This document shows positions 1 through 7,869 of a stretch of 64,000 bases of DNA, in pieces. Every line of letters begins with the position of its first letter. Position 1 is the first letter of the stretch. The stretch comes from CAZUDO01 sp964618895. GTDB taxonomy: Bacteria > Desulfobacterota > Binatia > DP-6. A program made the position numbers and the translations under genes. The DNA lies in assembly GCA_964618895.1 (NCBI GenBank), contig CAZUDO010000058.1:60332-124331 (forward strand), read 5' to 3'. The notes under the pieces are model-generated. The model saw only the letters and a program-made list of their open reading frames with translations, was not told the origin of the DNA and searched no databases.

Positions 1-371
1 GAGCGCCAGTGCGCGACGCGACTGCGCGTGCCCGACGGCGGGATGACCAGGAACAGGCGCTCGACCGCCGCGAAGCGGGTCACTACCTGCTGGACGACGT
101 TCTGGCGGGCGCTGCGATCGACGGCGATCCCACCGAGCCAGCGCATGAACCCCCCGAACGGCCACCGAAAGAGCTCCCGCTTGCCGAGCCACGCCGGCCG
201 CACACCGAGCACGTACGCTACCGCCAGCATGAACGGCAGATCCCAGTTCGAGGTGTGTGGGGCCGCGATGACCACCACCTTGCCGGCGGCGGGCAGCTGT
301 CCCTCGACCCGCCAGCCGAAGACCCCGAGGTATGCGCGTCCCAGACGCCGCGCCAACCAGCCCGCCTGCAT
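1..371 (-). CDS. Partial PlsC-like lysophospholipid acyltransferase (3' end cut by window)
   Basis: The first 123 residues read MQAGWLARRL... and contain the acyltransferase block HTSNWD (residues 39-44), the usual HX4D catalytic motif of 1-acylglycerol-3-phosphate acyltransferases, followed by GGIAVDRS (about 80-87) and PPSGTRS (about 110-116). Family members transfer an acyl chain to lysophosphatidic acid or a related acceptor at the inner membrane. The motif that is normally PEGTR reads PSGTR here, with Ser in place of Glu. The start is ATG at 371 with GGAGG 5 bases upstream; the gene lies 44 bases downstream of the thiolase stop, so the two are probably one transcript. The protein continues beyond base 1. 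Confidence 0.8.
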   Translation of the reverse strand, partial: MQAGWLARRLGRAYLGVFGWRVEGQLPAAGKVVVIAAPHTSNWDLPFMLAVAYVLGVRPAWLGKRELFRWPFGGFMRWLGGIAVDRSARQNVVQQVVTRFAAVERLFLVIPPSGTRSRVAHWR

Positions 372-415
372 CGTCTGCCTCCGTGCCGCTCGCGCGGCCT
401 CCGGCACGCGCCGCG

Positions 416-1558
416 TCAGACGCGTTCGATGATGGTCGCTATGCCCATGCCGTAGCCGATGCACATCGTGCTCAGCCCGACCGCCTGGTCCCGCCGCTCG
501 AGCTCGTCGAGCAGTGTGCCGATCAGCATCGCGCCGGTCGCACCGAGTGGGTGCCCGAGAGCGATCGCGCCTCCGTTGACGTTCACCTTGTCGTGCGGAA
601 TGCCGAACTCCTGCATCGTGATCATCGGCACGGGCGCGAACGCCTCGTTGATCTCGACCAGGTCGATGTCGGCGATGGTCATGCCGGTGCGCCGCAGGAT
701 CTTCTGCGTGGCGGGGATGGGCCCCGTCAGCATGATGATCGGCTCGGAGCCGACGACGACCGTATCGACGATCCGTGCGCGCGGCTTGAGCCCGTATTCC
801 TTCACCCCGCGCTTCGAAGCGATGAGCACGCCCCCGGCCCCGTCGACGATGCCGCTCGAGTTGCCGGCGTGGATGCGACCGTCCGGCTTGAACGAGGGCT
901 TGAGGGCCATGAGCCCCTCGAGCGTGGTCTGCGGGCGCGGATGCTCGTCGGTGTCGATGCGCTTGCGGCTCCCGTCCTGCTGCGGGGCATCGGCGACCGG
1001 GACCAGGCTCTTGGCGAAACGGTGCTCCTGCATCGCCTGCCAGGCGCGGCGCTGGCTTTCGAGCGCGTACTCGTCGATCTGCTGGCGACCGTAGTTCCAG
1101 CGTTCGGCGATCATCTCGGCCGACAGCCCCTGGGGGACGAGCGCGTAGCGGTCGGTCATGCTCGACGGCAACGCGCCCATGTCGGCGCCCATCGGGCAGC
1201 GGCTCATGCTCTCGACGCCGCCAGCGTAGACGAGGTCGTACGCCCCCGCGGCCGCTCCCTGGGCGGCCAGGTTGACGGCCGTCTGCCCCGAGCCGCAGAA
1301 GCGGTTCAGGCTGACGCCGGGGATCTCGATCGGCCACCCGGCGGCGAGCACGGCGGCGCGCGCGACGCAGGCCCCCTGCTCGCCCGTCTCCGTGACACAG
1401 CCGATGATCACGTCGTCAATGCGGCTGGCGTCGACCCCCGTCCGGGCGACGACGCCGTGCATCGGAACCGTGCAGAGGTCGATGGGGTGGACGCCGGCCA
1501 GGCCCCCGTTGCGGCGACCACGCGGCGTGCGACAGGCATCGATGATGAACGCATCCAT
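416..1558 (-). CDS. Acetyl-CoA acetyltransferase / 3-ketoacyl-CoA thiolase
   Basis: A 380-residue thiolase that condenses or cleaves acyl-CoA units. It starts MDAFIIDACRTPRG, the normal thiolase N-terminus, so the longer reading frame upstream is not used. The acyl-accepting cysteine is C88 in SLNRFCGSGQ; the C-terminal part has the GGAIALGHPLGATGA histidine block and the second catalytic cysteine in CIGYGMG. Length is normal for the family. It is followed by the PlsC-like gene on the same strand, which suggests a lipid-related operon. Whether it acts in beta-oxidation or in acetoacetyl-CoA synthesis cannot be told from sequence. Confidence 0.93.
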   Translation of the reverse strand: MDAFIIDACRTPRGRRNGGLAGVHPIDLCTVPMHGVVARTGVDASRIDDVIIGCVTETGEQGACVARAAVLAAGWPIEIPGVSLNRFCGSGQTAVNLAAQGAAAGAYDLVYAGGVESMSRCPMGADMGALPSSMTDRYALVPQGLSAEMIAERWNYGRQQIDEYALESQRRAWQAMQEHRFAKSLVPVADAPQQDGSRKRIDTDEHPRPQTTLEGLMALKPSFKPDGRIHAGNSSGIVDGAGGVLIASKRGVKEYGLKPRARIVDTVVVGSEPIIMLTGPIPATQKILRRTGMTIADIDLVEINEAFAPVPMITMQEFGIPHDKVNVNGGAIALGHPLGATGAMLIGTLLDELERRDQAVGLSTMCIGYGMGIATIIERV

Positions 1559-1565
1559 TGCTGCG

Positions 1566-1594
1566 CCGCTAACAGCCGGCCTCGGCCCTGTCAA
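1566..1594 (-). promoter_or_regulatory. Candidate promoter of the thiolase gene
   Basis: A perfect TTGACA (-35) lies at 1594-1589 on the minus strand. The best -10 candidates 16-17 bases downstream are poor (TTAGCG/TAGCGG). It would place the transcript start almost at the ATG (1558). Only the -35 is convincing. Confidence 0.3.
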
Positions 1595-1760
1595 ACCAGC
1601 GCGCGTAGACGCAGGGCGGCGTAGTTGCGTCCTGGGACGATCTGCCCGAGTACCGGAGCCGATCACGAGCACGTCATGCGCCTCGCAGGTGCCTTGCGCC
1701 GCACCACCCATGGGGTCCCGTGCGTTGCCCGGGGTATACCCCTGTGTTAGGTGTTGCCGG

Positions 1761-2468
1761 ATGATCGCGACGGCGCCACTCGATCTCGAGGCCGTCAACC
1801 GGCAGCTCGAGCAGGCCACGCCCGAGGACATCCTGCGCTGGACCTGGAAGCGCTTCCAGCCCGACGTCCTCCTCACCTGCTCGTTTCAGCACGACGGTGT
1901 CGCCCTCGCGCACATGCTGCGCTCGATCGCGCCCGACGTGCCGGTCGTGTTCATCAATACCGGCTTCCACTTCCCGGAGACCCTCGCGTACCGCGACGAG
2001 ATCACGCAGCGGTTCGGCCTCAAGCTGGTCGAGCTGCACCCGATCATGCCCCGCGAGGAGTTCGCCACGCACTACGGGCTCGATCTCTACGCGCGCGATC
2101 CCGACCGGTGCTGCCACATCAACAAGGTCGAGCCCCTGCGGCGATTCCTTCCCGGCATGCGTGCCTGGATCAACGGCCGGCGTCGGGATCAGGCCACCAC
2201 CCGCGGCGCGATCCGCGTCGTCGAGGCCTACCAGGACGGCCTCTGCAAGGTGAACCCGATCGCCGCGTGGTCCTCGCGCGACACGTTCTACTACCTCGAG
2301 CGCCACGGCATCCCGCATCATCCGTTGTTCGAGAAGGGCTACACCAGCATCGGCTGCGCGCCCTGCACCCGCCCCGTCGTTGGCGGCGAAGGCGAACGCG
2401 CCGGCCGGTGGGCGGGGCAGGAAAAAACGGAGTGCGGGTTGCATACGTTCCTCGACCCGAAACCGTAG
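1761..2468 (+). CDS. cysH: Assimilatory adenylyl-sulfate (APS) reductase
   Basis: A 235-residue PAPS/APS reductase that reduces activated sulfate to sulfite with thioredoxin or a similar donor. The N-terminal half has the nucleotide-binding core with VVFINTGFHFPETL (about 62-75). Two cysteine pairs, C117-C118 (DRCCHIN) and C199-x2-C202 (GCAPC), form the [4Fe-4S] signature that separates APS reductases from cluster-free PAPS reductases, and the catalytic C225 is in ECGLH near the C-terminus. Start ATG at 1761 follows a 200-base gap shared with the divergent thiolase gene. No other sulfate-assimilation gene is adjacent. Confidence 0.93.
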   Translation: MIATAPLDLEAVNRQLEQATPEDILRWTWKRFQPDVLLTCSFQHDGVALAHMLRSIAPDVPVVFINTGFHFPETLAYRDEITQRFGLKLVELHPIMPREEFATHYGLDLYARDPDRCCHINKVEPLRRFLPGMRAWINGRRRDQATTRGAIRVVEAYQDGLCKVNPIAAWSSRDTFYYLERHGIPHHPLFEKGYTSIGCAPCTRPVVGGEGERAGRWAGQEKTECGLHTFLDPKP

Positions 2469-2503
2469 CCCGCGCTGCACCGGGTGCCGTGCCTGGGCGC
2501 TCG

Positions 2504-3286
2504 TCACTCGTCGTCGTCCCGGTCCGCCATCGCCTCGGCATACAGCTCGAGAAGCGGCTCGCCCAGGCGGCGGACCAGCCAGCGGTGCACCACGCCGACG
2601 GTCTGCTGCCACCCCGGCCCCGCATGCGGCCAGTGTCCGACGCCGGCCAGCACCTGCACGTCCGCACCCAGCGTCGCCGCGAGCGCTCGCGCCGGCTCGA
2701 CCGGCAGGAACGTATCCCTCGCGCCGGCGACCACCAAGGTCGGCACCGCGGAGGAGACCGGCAGAGCGCTACCGCCCGACAGAAGGTCGCGGACAAACGC
2801 GGCCTCTTCCGCCTCGCCACCGTCGCGTACCTGCGCCAGCGCCGTCGGCGACAGGTCGCCCCAGAACGCTCGCGCCACGTCCTCGGCCGGCGATGCCAGG
2901 GGCCGGCCGAGAGTCACGGTCAGCAGCGATCGCCAGCCGGTGACGATCGAACGGATTCCTGGGCGAGCCGGGAGCACCGGCGCCATCAGCACGACCGCCA
3001 AGGGCCGCGCCGCACTGGCGGCCGCCAGCACCACCGCGGCTCCGGCGTCATGGCCGACCAGGACCGGACGGGTCGCCAGACCGGCGGCATACTCGGCCAC
3101 TCCGGCGGCTCGGGCCGCGATGCCGCCGATCCCCCCCAGTGTAAGCGCATGACACTCCCAGCCACGATGCGCCAGGTAGCTCCCGAACCCGCGCCAGCCG
3201 CGGCATCCGGCCCACAGCCCCGGGACGAGGAGCACCGTGGCCGCGTAACGGCCACTCTCGGCCGGCACTACTTCGGCGGTGACCAT
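2504..3286 (-). CDS. Alpha/beta hydrolase with GHDAG nucleophile elbow
   Basis: A 260-residue alpha/beta-hydrolase-fold protein. The oxyanion region is LLVPGLWAG (about 19-27). The nucleophile elbow reads VGHDAGA (D80), an aspartate where most esterases carry serine; Asp elbows are typical of epoxide hydrolases and haloalkane dehalogenases, which usually read GHDWG. A candidate acid is in VVAGARDTFLPV and the catalytic histidine in GVGHWPH near the C-terminus. No signal peptide is seen, so it is probably cytosolic. It stands alone, converging on cysH and lying downstream of the terminator that follows the lysine-rich gene. Substrate unknown. Confidence 0.78.
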   Translation of the reverse strand: MVTAEVVPAESGRYAATVLLVPGLWAGCRGWRGFGSYLAHRGWECHALTLGGIGGIAARAAGVAEYAAGLATRPVLVGHDAGAAVVLAAASAARPLAVVLMAPVLPARPGIRSIVTGWRSLLTVTLGRPLASPAEDVARAFWGDLSPTALAQVRDGGEAEEAAFVRDLLSGGSALPVSSAVPTLVVAGARDTFLPVEPARALAATLGADVQVLAGVGHWPHAGPGWQQTVGVVHRWLVRRLGEPLLELYAEAMADRDDDE

Positions 3287-3310
3287 GTGTACTCGGCTCC
3301 AGTCAACGAA

Positions 3311-3342
3311 AAAGGCCCTTCGGTAGATGCCGAAGGGCCTTT
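3311..3342 (-). terminator. Strong intrinsic terminator
   Basis: Perfect 13-bp stem (3311-3323 pairing with 3330-3342) around a 6-base loop. On the minus strand the stem runs straight into TTTTT, so it should end the transcript of the lysine-rich gene at 3455-3547. It also separates that gene from the hydrolase downstream. Confidence 0.85.
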
Positions 3343-3454
3343 CTCCGGACCCGCTTTGGGCCCGCTCTCGCCTGAGAAACTCGCTACATTCTCGAGATTT
3401 TCGCTTTGTCTACGTGCCTAGCAGTTGAAGCTCGAACCGAACGTGATGCCGTCA

Positions 3455-3547
3455 CTACTTCTTCTTGGAGCCCTTCTTCTTTGCGGGGGCCTTCTTCTTC
3501 GCCTTGCTCTTCTTCTTCGCCTTCTTAGCCTTCTTCTTCGCAGCCAT
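3455..3547 (-). CDS. 30-residue lysine/alanine-rich basic protein
   Basis: A very short gene translating to MAAKKKAKKAKKK... and ending ...KKKGSKKK: 18 of 30 residues are Lys and 7 are Ala, with one Pro, no acidic and no aromatic residue. An AGGAGG ribosome site lies 6 bases before the ATG, a TTGACT-18-TATACT promoter with an A+T-rich upstream tract precedes it, and a strong terminator follows, so it is clearly an expressed single-gene unit. The composition resembles C-terminal tails of histone H1 and of lysine-rich bacterial nucleoid proteins; binding to DNA, RNA or polyphosphate is inference. Lysines are all AAG. Confidence 0.8.
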   Translation of the reverse strand: MAAKKKAKKAKKKSKAKKKAPAKKKGSKKK

Positions 3548-3634
3548 GTCTACCTCCTGTTAAGGGTTGAAACGCCTCTTTCCGTCCCAACTCTCAGGCG
3601 AGAATCCCCTCCACCCCTCCTCACAACGGTACCG

Positions 3635-3699
3635 AGTATATGAGCGCGTCCGCGATGAAGTCAAGAGAAGATCAGCGTTTTGGAAATTTTTTTTTAAAC
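3635..3699 (-). promoter_or_regulatory. Strong sigma70-type promoter with UP-like A/T tract
   Basis: On the minus strand TTGACT (3664-3659), an 18-base spacer and TATACT (3640-3635) face the lysine-rich gene. Upstream of the -35, 3678-3699 is almost pure A/T with a run of nine A on the minus strand, placed like an UP element. The leader would be about 80 bases. This is the best promoter match in the window and fits a highly expressed gene. Confidence 0.75.
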
Positions 3700-3794
3700 T
3701 GACGGGCGCCGCCCACGCTCGTGAATCTAGTCGCGCAGAATATCGTTCCTGCGCTCCACCAGGATCGAGTAGCAGAGCGTTCTACGTCAGCTCG

Positions 3795-4148
3795 ATGTAC
3801 TCGTCGATTGCCTCCCGCGAAAGATTCCGTTACCACTCGCCGTCGGTGCAGCGGCGTGGAGTGCAGGCGCTGGGCGGCTTGATGGTACTTGCGATCGCAG
3901 GCGTGACCATCTCGGCGCTCTTCGGCGAGCATGGAACGGCACACTTGCTGCGGTTGCGTGCGGAACGCCGGGCCCTCACCGACAACGCCTTCGCACTCAT
4001 GCAACGCAACACCCAACTCCGCTCCGACATCGCCCACCTACGCGGCGACGACCGCCACCTGGAAGGGTTCGCCCGCCGCCAGCTGGGGCTCGTGCGACCG
4101 AACGAGACCGTGTACCGCTTTCGACGGCACACGGACGGCGCGCGCTAG
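3795..4148 (+). CDS. FtsB/DivIC-family septum protein
   Basis: A 117-residue single-pass membrane protein: a basic N-terminus of about 24 residues, a membrane segment LGGLMVLAIAGVTISAL (about 26-42), then a coiled coil rich in Leu and Arg (about 48-85) ending GFARRQLGLVRPNETVYRF. That order and the C-terminal ...R.xLGLVRPxExVYRF block match the FtsB/DivIC family, which joins FtsL and FtsQ in the divisome. The ATG at 3795 was chosen because it gives the usual short cytoplasmic tail. It is divergent from the lysine-rich gene and its stop overlaps the stop of the convergent gcvH homologue by 3 bases. Confidence 0.75.
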   Translation: MYSSIASRERFRYHSPSVQRRGVQALGGLMVLAIAGVTISALFGEHGTAHLLRLRAERRALTDNAFALMQRNTQLRSDIAHLRGDDRHLEGFARRQLGLVRPNETVYRFRRHTDGAR

Positions 4149-4531
4149 GTTTCTTCCCCGCCCGACGCGAACTCCTCGTACTCGTCCGCATCCATCAGGT
4201 CTTCCAGCTCGGCCTCGTCTTCGATCTTGATCTCGACCAGCCATCCCTCGTGATAGGGGTCCTCGTTGACGATCGCCGGGTGGTCCTCGAGCTCCGTATT
4301 GATGGCCGTGATCGTCCCACTCAAGGGCGCGACCAGCTCGGAGACCGTACGTACCGACTCGAGCTCACCGAAGGGCTCCCCCTTCTCCAGTTCGTCACCC
4401 ACGTCGGGCAACTCCACCGCGATCACTTCCCCCAGCTCGGCCTGTCCATAGTCCGAGATGCCGACCCGGGCACGCGTCCCGTCGACTCGGAGCCAGAGAT
4501 GATCTTCAGTGAACTTCAGAATGTCCGCCAT
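4145..4531 (-). CDS. GcvH-like lipoyl-domain protein lacking the lipoyl lysine
   Basis: A 128-residue homologue of glycine cleavage H protein. It begins MADILKFTEDHLWLR and keeps VGISDYGQAELGEVIAVELP (about 23-42) and the C-terminal LVEIKI strand. The segment that should carry lipoyl-lysine (ESVKAVS in typical H proteins) reads ESVRTVS here; the codon is CGT. Without that Lys it cannot be lipoylated at the usual place. It also has a strongly acidic C-terminal tail. No gcvT, gcvP or lipoyl-transfer gene is nearby. It may be a repurposed GcvH-like protein, or a second locus may hold the working H protein. The promoter just upstream is strong. Confidence 0.88.
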   Translation of the reverse strand: MADILKFTEDHLWLRVDGTRARVGISDYGQAELGEVIAVELPDVGDELEKGEPFGELESVRTVSELVAPLSGTITAINTELEDHPAIVNEDPYHEGWLVEIKIEDEAELEDLMDADEYEEFASGGEET

Positions 4532-4592
4532 CGACAGGTCCCTCGCAGACGGGAACGCGGGTGGTCTTCATTCGGGCCGGTAGGTTGCGGCC

Positions 4593-4620
4593 GTTATAGG
4601 ACCCGTCCTCACCCTGTCAA
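4593..4620 (-). promoter_or_regulatory. Sigma70-type promoter of the gcvH-like gene
   Basis: Minus-strand TTGACA (4620-4615), 16-base spacer, TATAAC (4598-4593). The transcript would start near 4586, about 55 bases before the ATG at 4531, just beyond the nrdJ stop at 4644. Confidence 0.65.
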
Positions 4621-4643
4621 GGGCAACACCGCGCCCGAGCGCC

Positions 4644-7406
4644 TCAGGAGCACCCGCTGGTGGCGCCGCAGTTGAGGCACTTGTAGCAGCTGCCGTTGCG
4701 CACCATGAGCGCCCCGCAGTCGGAACAGCTGGGGGCGTCCGCCTGCGGACTGAACGTGACCTGCGTGGGGGCGCCCGCGTCGACCACCGCCACCTCGCGC
4801 GCCGACCCCACGACGCGGGCCGGCTCATCGCGCTCCACGATCCCGATCAAGGCGCGCGCCTCGCCGCCGAGGAAGCGGGAGCCGAGGAAGCGGAAGAGGT
4901 AGTCGATGAGCGACTTCGCCATCGGGATGTCGGGATTCTTCGTGAATCCCGACGGCTCGAAGCGCACGTGACTGAACTTCGAGACCAACACCTCGAGCGG
5001 GACACCGAACTGGAGGGCCATCGAGGTGAGCACCCCGATGCTGTCCATCAGACCGGAGATGGTGCTCCCTTCTTTGGCCATCTTGATGAAGATCTCGCCC
5101 GGGGTCCCGTCCTCGTAGAAGCCGACATGGATATACCCCTCGTGCCCCGCGACATCGAACTTGTGGCACAAGGCCTGGCGATCGGCGGGTAGCCGGCGGC
5201 GTACGGGCCGCGCGGCCACGTGTTCACCATGCGCCACGGCCTCGGTGCCGGGCCGAGTCGTGTTGAGCGGCTGCACCTTCTTGCACCCGTCACGGTAGAC
5301 GGCGACCGCCTTGAGTCCGAGCTTCCAGGCCTGGATGTAGGCGTCCTCGATTTCCTCCACGGTGGCGTGCTCGGGCACGTTGATGGTCTTGGAGATGGCC
5401 CCCGAGATGAAGGGCTGCACGGCGCCCATCATGCGGATGTGCCCGAGCGGGTGGATCGTGCGCATGCCGCGGGCGGGCTTGAACGCACAGTCGAACACCG
5501 CGAGGTGCTCCGGATGGAGCCCGGGCGCCCCCTCGATCGTGTCATGCTCGTCGAGATACTCGACCAGCGCCTGGGTCTCCTTCGAATCGTAGCCCAGCCG
5601 CTTGAGAGCGCGGGGAACAGTATTGTTCACGATCTTGAGGATGCCGCCCCCCACCAGCTTCTTGTACTTGACCAGCGCGATGTCCGGCTCCACCCCGGTC
5701 GTATCGCAATCCATCATGAAGGCGATGGTCCCCGTGGGCGCAAGCACGGTCACCTGCGAGTTACGCACCCCGTGCGCCCGCCCCATGGCCAACGCTTCGT
5801 CCCACACATCGCGCGCCGCGGCCAGGAGGTCGAGCGGTACGAGCGCGGAATCGAGCTTGTAGGCGTAGCTCCGGTGCTTCTCGATGACGCGCAACTGGGG
5901 ATCGCGGTTGCGTGCGAAACCATCGTACGGGCCGAGGGCACTCGCCACCACCCCTGACTGGCGGTAGGCCTCCCCACTCATGAGGGCCGTCACCGCCGCC
6001 GCGTACTGACGGCCGGCGTCGGAGTCGTAGGGGATGCCGAACGACATCAGCAGCGCCCCCAGGTTGGCGTACCCGAGCCCGAGCTCGCGGTAGGCGTGCG
6101 CGGTGGTGGCGATCTCCGGCGTCGGATAGCTGGAGCGATCGATGATGATGTCCTGCGCCGTGATGAGGAGACTGACCGCGTGCCGGAACCCGGCCACGTC
6201 GAACGCGCCGTTCGCCTCCGCGAACCGCGTGAGGTTGAGGCTCGCCAGGTTGCAGGCGCTGTCGTCGAGGTGCATGTACTCCGAGCACGGATTGGAGGCG
6301 TTGATCCGGCCGGTATTCGGGCACGTGTGCCAATCGTTGATGGTGGTGTCGAATTGCATGCCCGGGTCGCCACACTGATGCGTGGCTTCGGCGATCATGC
6401 GGAGCAGCTCCCGCGCCGGCCGCGTCTCCGCCACCTCGCCGCTGGTCACGAAACGCGTGCTCCACGGTCGCCCTTCGAGGGCGGCGCGCATGAATTCATC
6501 GGTGACCCGGACGGAGTTGTTGGCGTTCTGGAAGAAGATCGAGCTGTACGCGGGCCCGTCGAGCGACGAATCGTACCCCGCCGCCACCAGCGCCCACGCC
6601 TTCCGTTCCTCGTTGGCCTTGCAGCGGATGAAGTCGATGATGTCCGGATGCTCGACGTTGAGCACGACCATCTTGGCGGCGCGCCGCGTCTTGCCGCCCG
6701 ACTTGATGACGCCCGCCGAGGCGTCGGCCGCCCGCATGAAGGACACCGGACCCGAGGCGGTTCCGCCGCCGGCGAGCCGCTCCTTCGCCGACCGCACGCG
6801 CGAGAGGTTGACGCCCGACCCCGAACCACCTTTGAAAATTACCCCCTCTTTGCGGTACCAGTCGAGGATCGAATCCATCCGGTCCTCGACGGAGAGGATG
6901 AAGCAGGCCGAACACTGCGGCGTGGGCTCGATACCCATGTTGAACCACACGGGGCTGTTGAAGGAGGCTTTCTGCTGCACGAGGATGTGAGTCAGCTCGT
7001 CGGCGAAGTTCTGGCGGTCGGCTGGGGTGGCGAAGTAGCCCTGCGCATCACCCCACTCGGACAGCGTACCCACCACCCGACCGATCAGCTGCCGGACGCT
7101 GCGCTCCCGGATCGGGGTCCCGAGCGGGCCGCGGAAGTACTTCGACACCACGACGTTGGTGGCGAGTTGCGACCACGGTTTCGGCACCTCGACGTCGCGC
7201 TGCTCGAACACGACCTCGCCGCTCTCACCCGAAATCACGGCGGCACGCGTCTCCCACTCGACCTCGTCGAACGGATTGGTGCCTGGCGGCACGAAGCGGC
7301 GGGCGATCGTGAGACCGTTGCGCCGCGGGCGCGCCTCCGGCGTCTCCCCGCCCACCACCGCCTCCGTCCCATGGTCCTGTGCCCGGTCTGTAGCCATCGT
7401 CGTCAT
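4644..7406 (-). CDS. nrdJ: B12-dependent (class II) ribonucleoside-diphosphate reductase
   Basis: A 920-residue adenosylcobalamin-dependent reductase making deoxyribonucleotides without oxygen dependence. Features in order: NSPVWFNMG and PQCSACFILSVEDRMD with the first redox cysteine; the glycine-rich FKGGSGSGVNLS; NPCSEYMHLDDSACNLASLNL-type active-site segment with the radical and redox cysteines; SQVTVLAPTGTIAFMMDCDT; and a C-terminal zinc-ribbon-like tail CSDCGALMVRNGSCYKCLNC. That tail is typical of long NrdJ enzymes. Start ATG at 7406 (an in-frame ATG at 7397 is possible); a G-rich run precedes it. Together with ThyX later in the window it gives an oxygen-independent DNA precursor route. 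An NrdR-like box lies in its promoter. Confidence 0.95.
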   Translation of the reverse strand: MTTMATDRAQDHGTEAVVGGETPEARPRRNGLTIARRFVPPGTNPFDEVEWETRAAVISGESGEVVFEQRDVEVPKPWSQLATNVVVSKYFRGPLGTPIRERSVRQLIGRVVGTLSEWGDAQGYFATPADRQNFADELTHILVQQKASFNSPVWFNMGIEPTPQCSACFILSVEDRMDSILDWYRKEGVIFKGGSGSGVNLSRVRSAKERLAGGGTASGPVSFMRAADASAGVIKSGGKTRRAAKMVVLNVEHPDIIDFIRCKANEERKAWALVAAGYDSSLDGPAYSSIFFQNANNSVRVTDEFMRAALEGRPWSTRFVTSGEVAETRPARELLRMIAEATHQCGDPGMQFDTTINDWHTCPNTGRINASNPCSEYMHLDDSACNLASLNLTRFAEANGAFDVAGFRHAVSLLITAQDIIIDRSSYPTPEIATTAHAYRELGLGYANLGALLMSFGIPYDSDAGRQYAAAVTALMSGEAYRQSGVVASALGPYDGFARNRDPQLRVIEKHRSYAYKLDSALVPLDLLAAARDVWDEALAMGRAHGVRNSQVTVLAPTGTIAFMMDCDTTGVEPDIALVKYKKLVGGGILKIVNNTVPRALKRLGYDSKETQALVEYLDEHDTIEGAPGLHPEHLAVFDCAFKPARGMRTIHPLGHIRMMGAVQPFISGAISKTINVPEHATVEEIEDAYIQAWKLGLKAVAVYRDGCKKVQPLNTTRPGTEAVAHGEHVAARPVRRRLPADRQALCHKFDVAGHEGYIHVGFYEDGTPGEIFIKMAKEGSTISGLMDSIGVLTSMALQFGVPLEVLVSKFSHVRFEPSGFTKNPDIPMAKSLIDYLFRFLGSRFLGGEARALIGIVERDEPARVVGSAREVAVVDAGAPTQVTFSPQADAPSCSDCGALMVRNGSCYKCLNCGATSGCS

Positions 7407-7460
7407 GTCCCCCCCCCCGCTCCCTCCCGGCGTTCATCCCCGGATCTTGAGGTGCCGGCG

Positions 7461-7490
7461 GACATACACCACTACATCTTGTGCTGTCAA
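7461..7490 (-). promoter_or_regulatory. nrdJ promoter with NrdR-like box
   Basis: Minus-strand TTGACA (7490-7485), 18-base spacer, TATGTC (7466-7461). Bases 7483-7470 on the minus strand read CACAAGATGTAGTG, which agrees with the NrdR box consensus (CACWATATMTAGTG) at 12 of 14 positions and lies between -35 and -10, where binding of the nucleotide-sensing repressor NrdR would block transcription. I saw no second box at the usual 31-base spacing. Confidence 0.6.
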
Positions 7491-7528
7491 GATCGTTCCG
7501 TCCAATGGGCGCGGAGCGCGAGCGCACC

Positions 7529-7843
7529 ATGACGCCGACTCGTCTCGGCGACGTGCTGCGCGTGGCGCTGGCGCGTCTGCCACACGCCCAACAGCTCGCC
7601 GACTATGCGCTGTGGGCCAAATGGGACGCCGTCGTCGGCCCCACGCTGGCGGCGCACGCGCAGCCGCGGCGCCTGCGACGCGGCATCCTGCTGGTCGCCG
7701 TCGATAGCTCGGCGTGGATGCTCGAGCTGCAGTTCTTGAAGCAGGACCTCACCCAGCGACTGAACGCGGCGCTCGGTCGCCGGGTGGTGCGCGACCTGTT
7801 CGTCGTGCTGGGCGGGGATCAGCGGGAGGACGAGCCGCGGTGA
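7529..7843 (+). CDS. DUF721 (DciA-like) protein
   Basis: A 104-residue protein with the DUF721 pattern WAKWDAVVGPTLAAHAQPRRL, a short beta hairpin (GILLVAVDSSAWMLELQFLK) and an end of the form LGRRVVRDLFVVLG. DUF721 includes DciA, which loads the replicative helicase in bacteria lacking DnaC/DnaI; this short member has only the domain. Start ATG at 7529 is preferred over 7505 because GGAG lies upstream of it. It is divergent from nrdJ, placing two DNA replication-related genes at one control region. The function is by family only. Confidence 0.72.
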   Translation: MTPTRLGDVLRVALARLPHAQQLADYALWAKWDAVVGPTLAAHAQPRRLRRGILLVAVDSSAWMLELQFLKQDLTQRLNAALGRRVVRDLFVVLGGDQREDEPR

Positions 7844-7869
7844 CGGGTGTGGGCGGGTGCCGGCGCGTT

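Noticed and set aside
1731..1742. 12-bp palindrome GGGGTATACCCC before cysH
   Set aside because: Palindromes of this size are expected by chance many times in 64 kb of G+C-rich DNA, and no -35 fits it.
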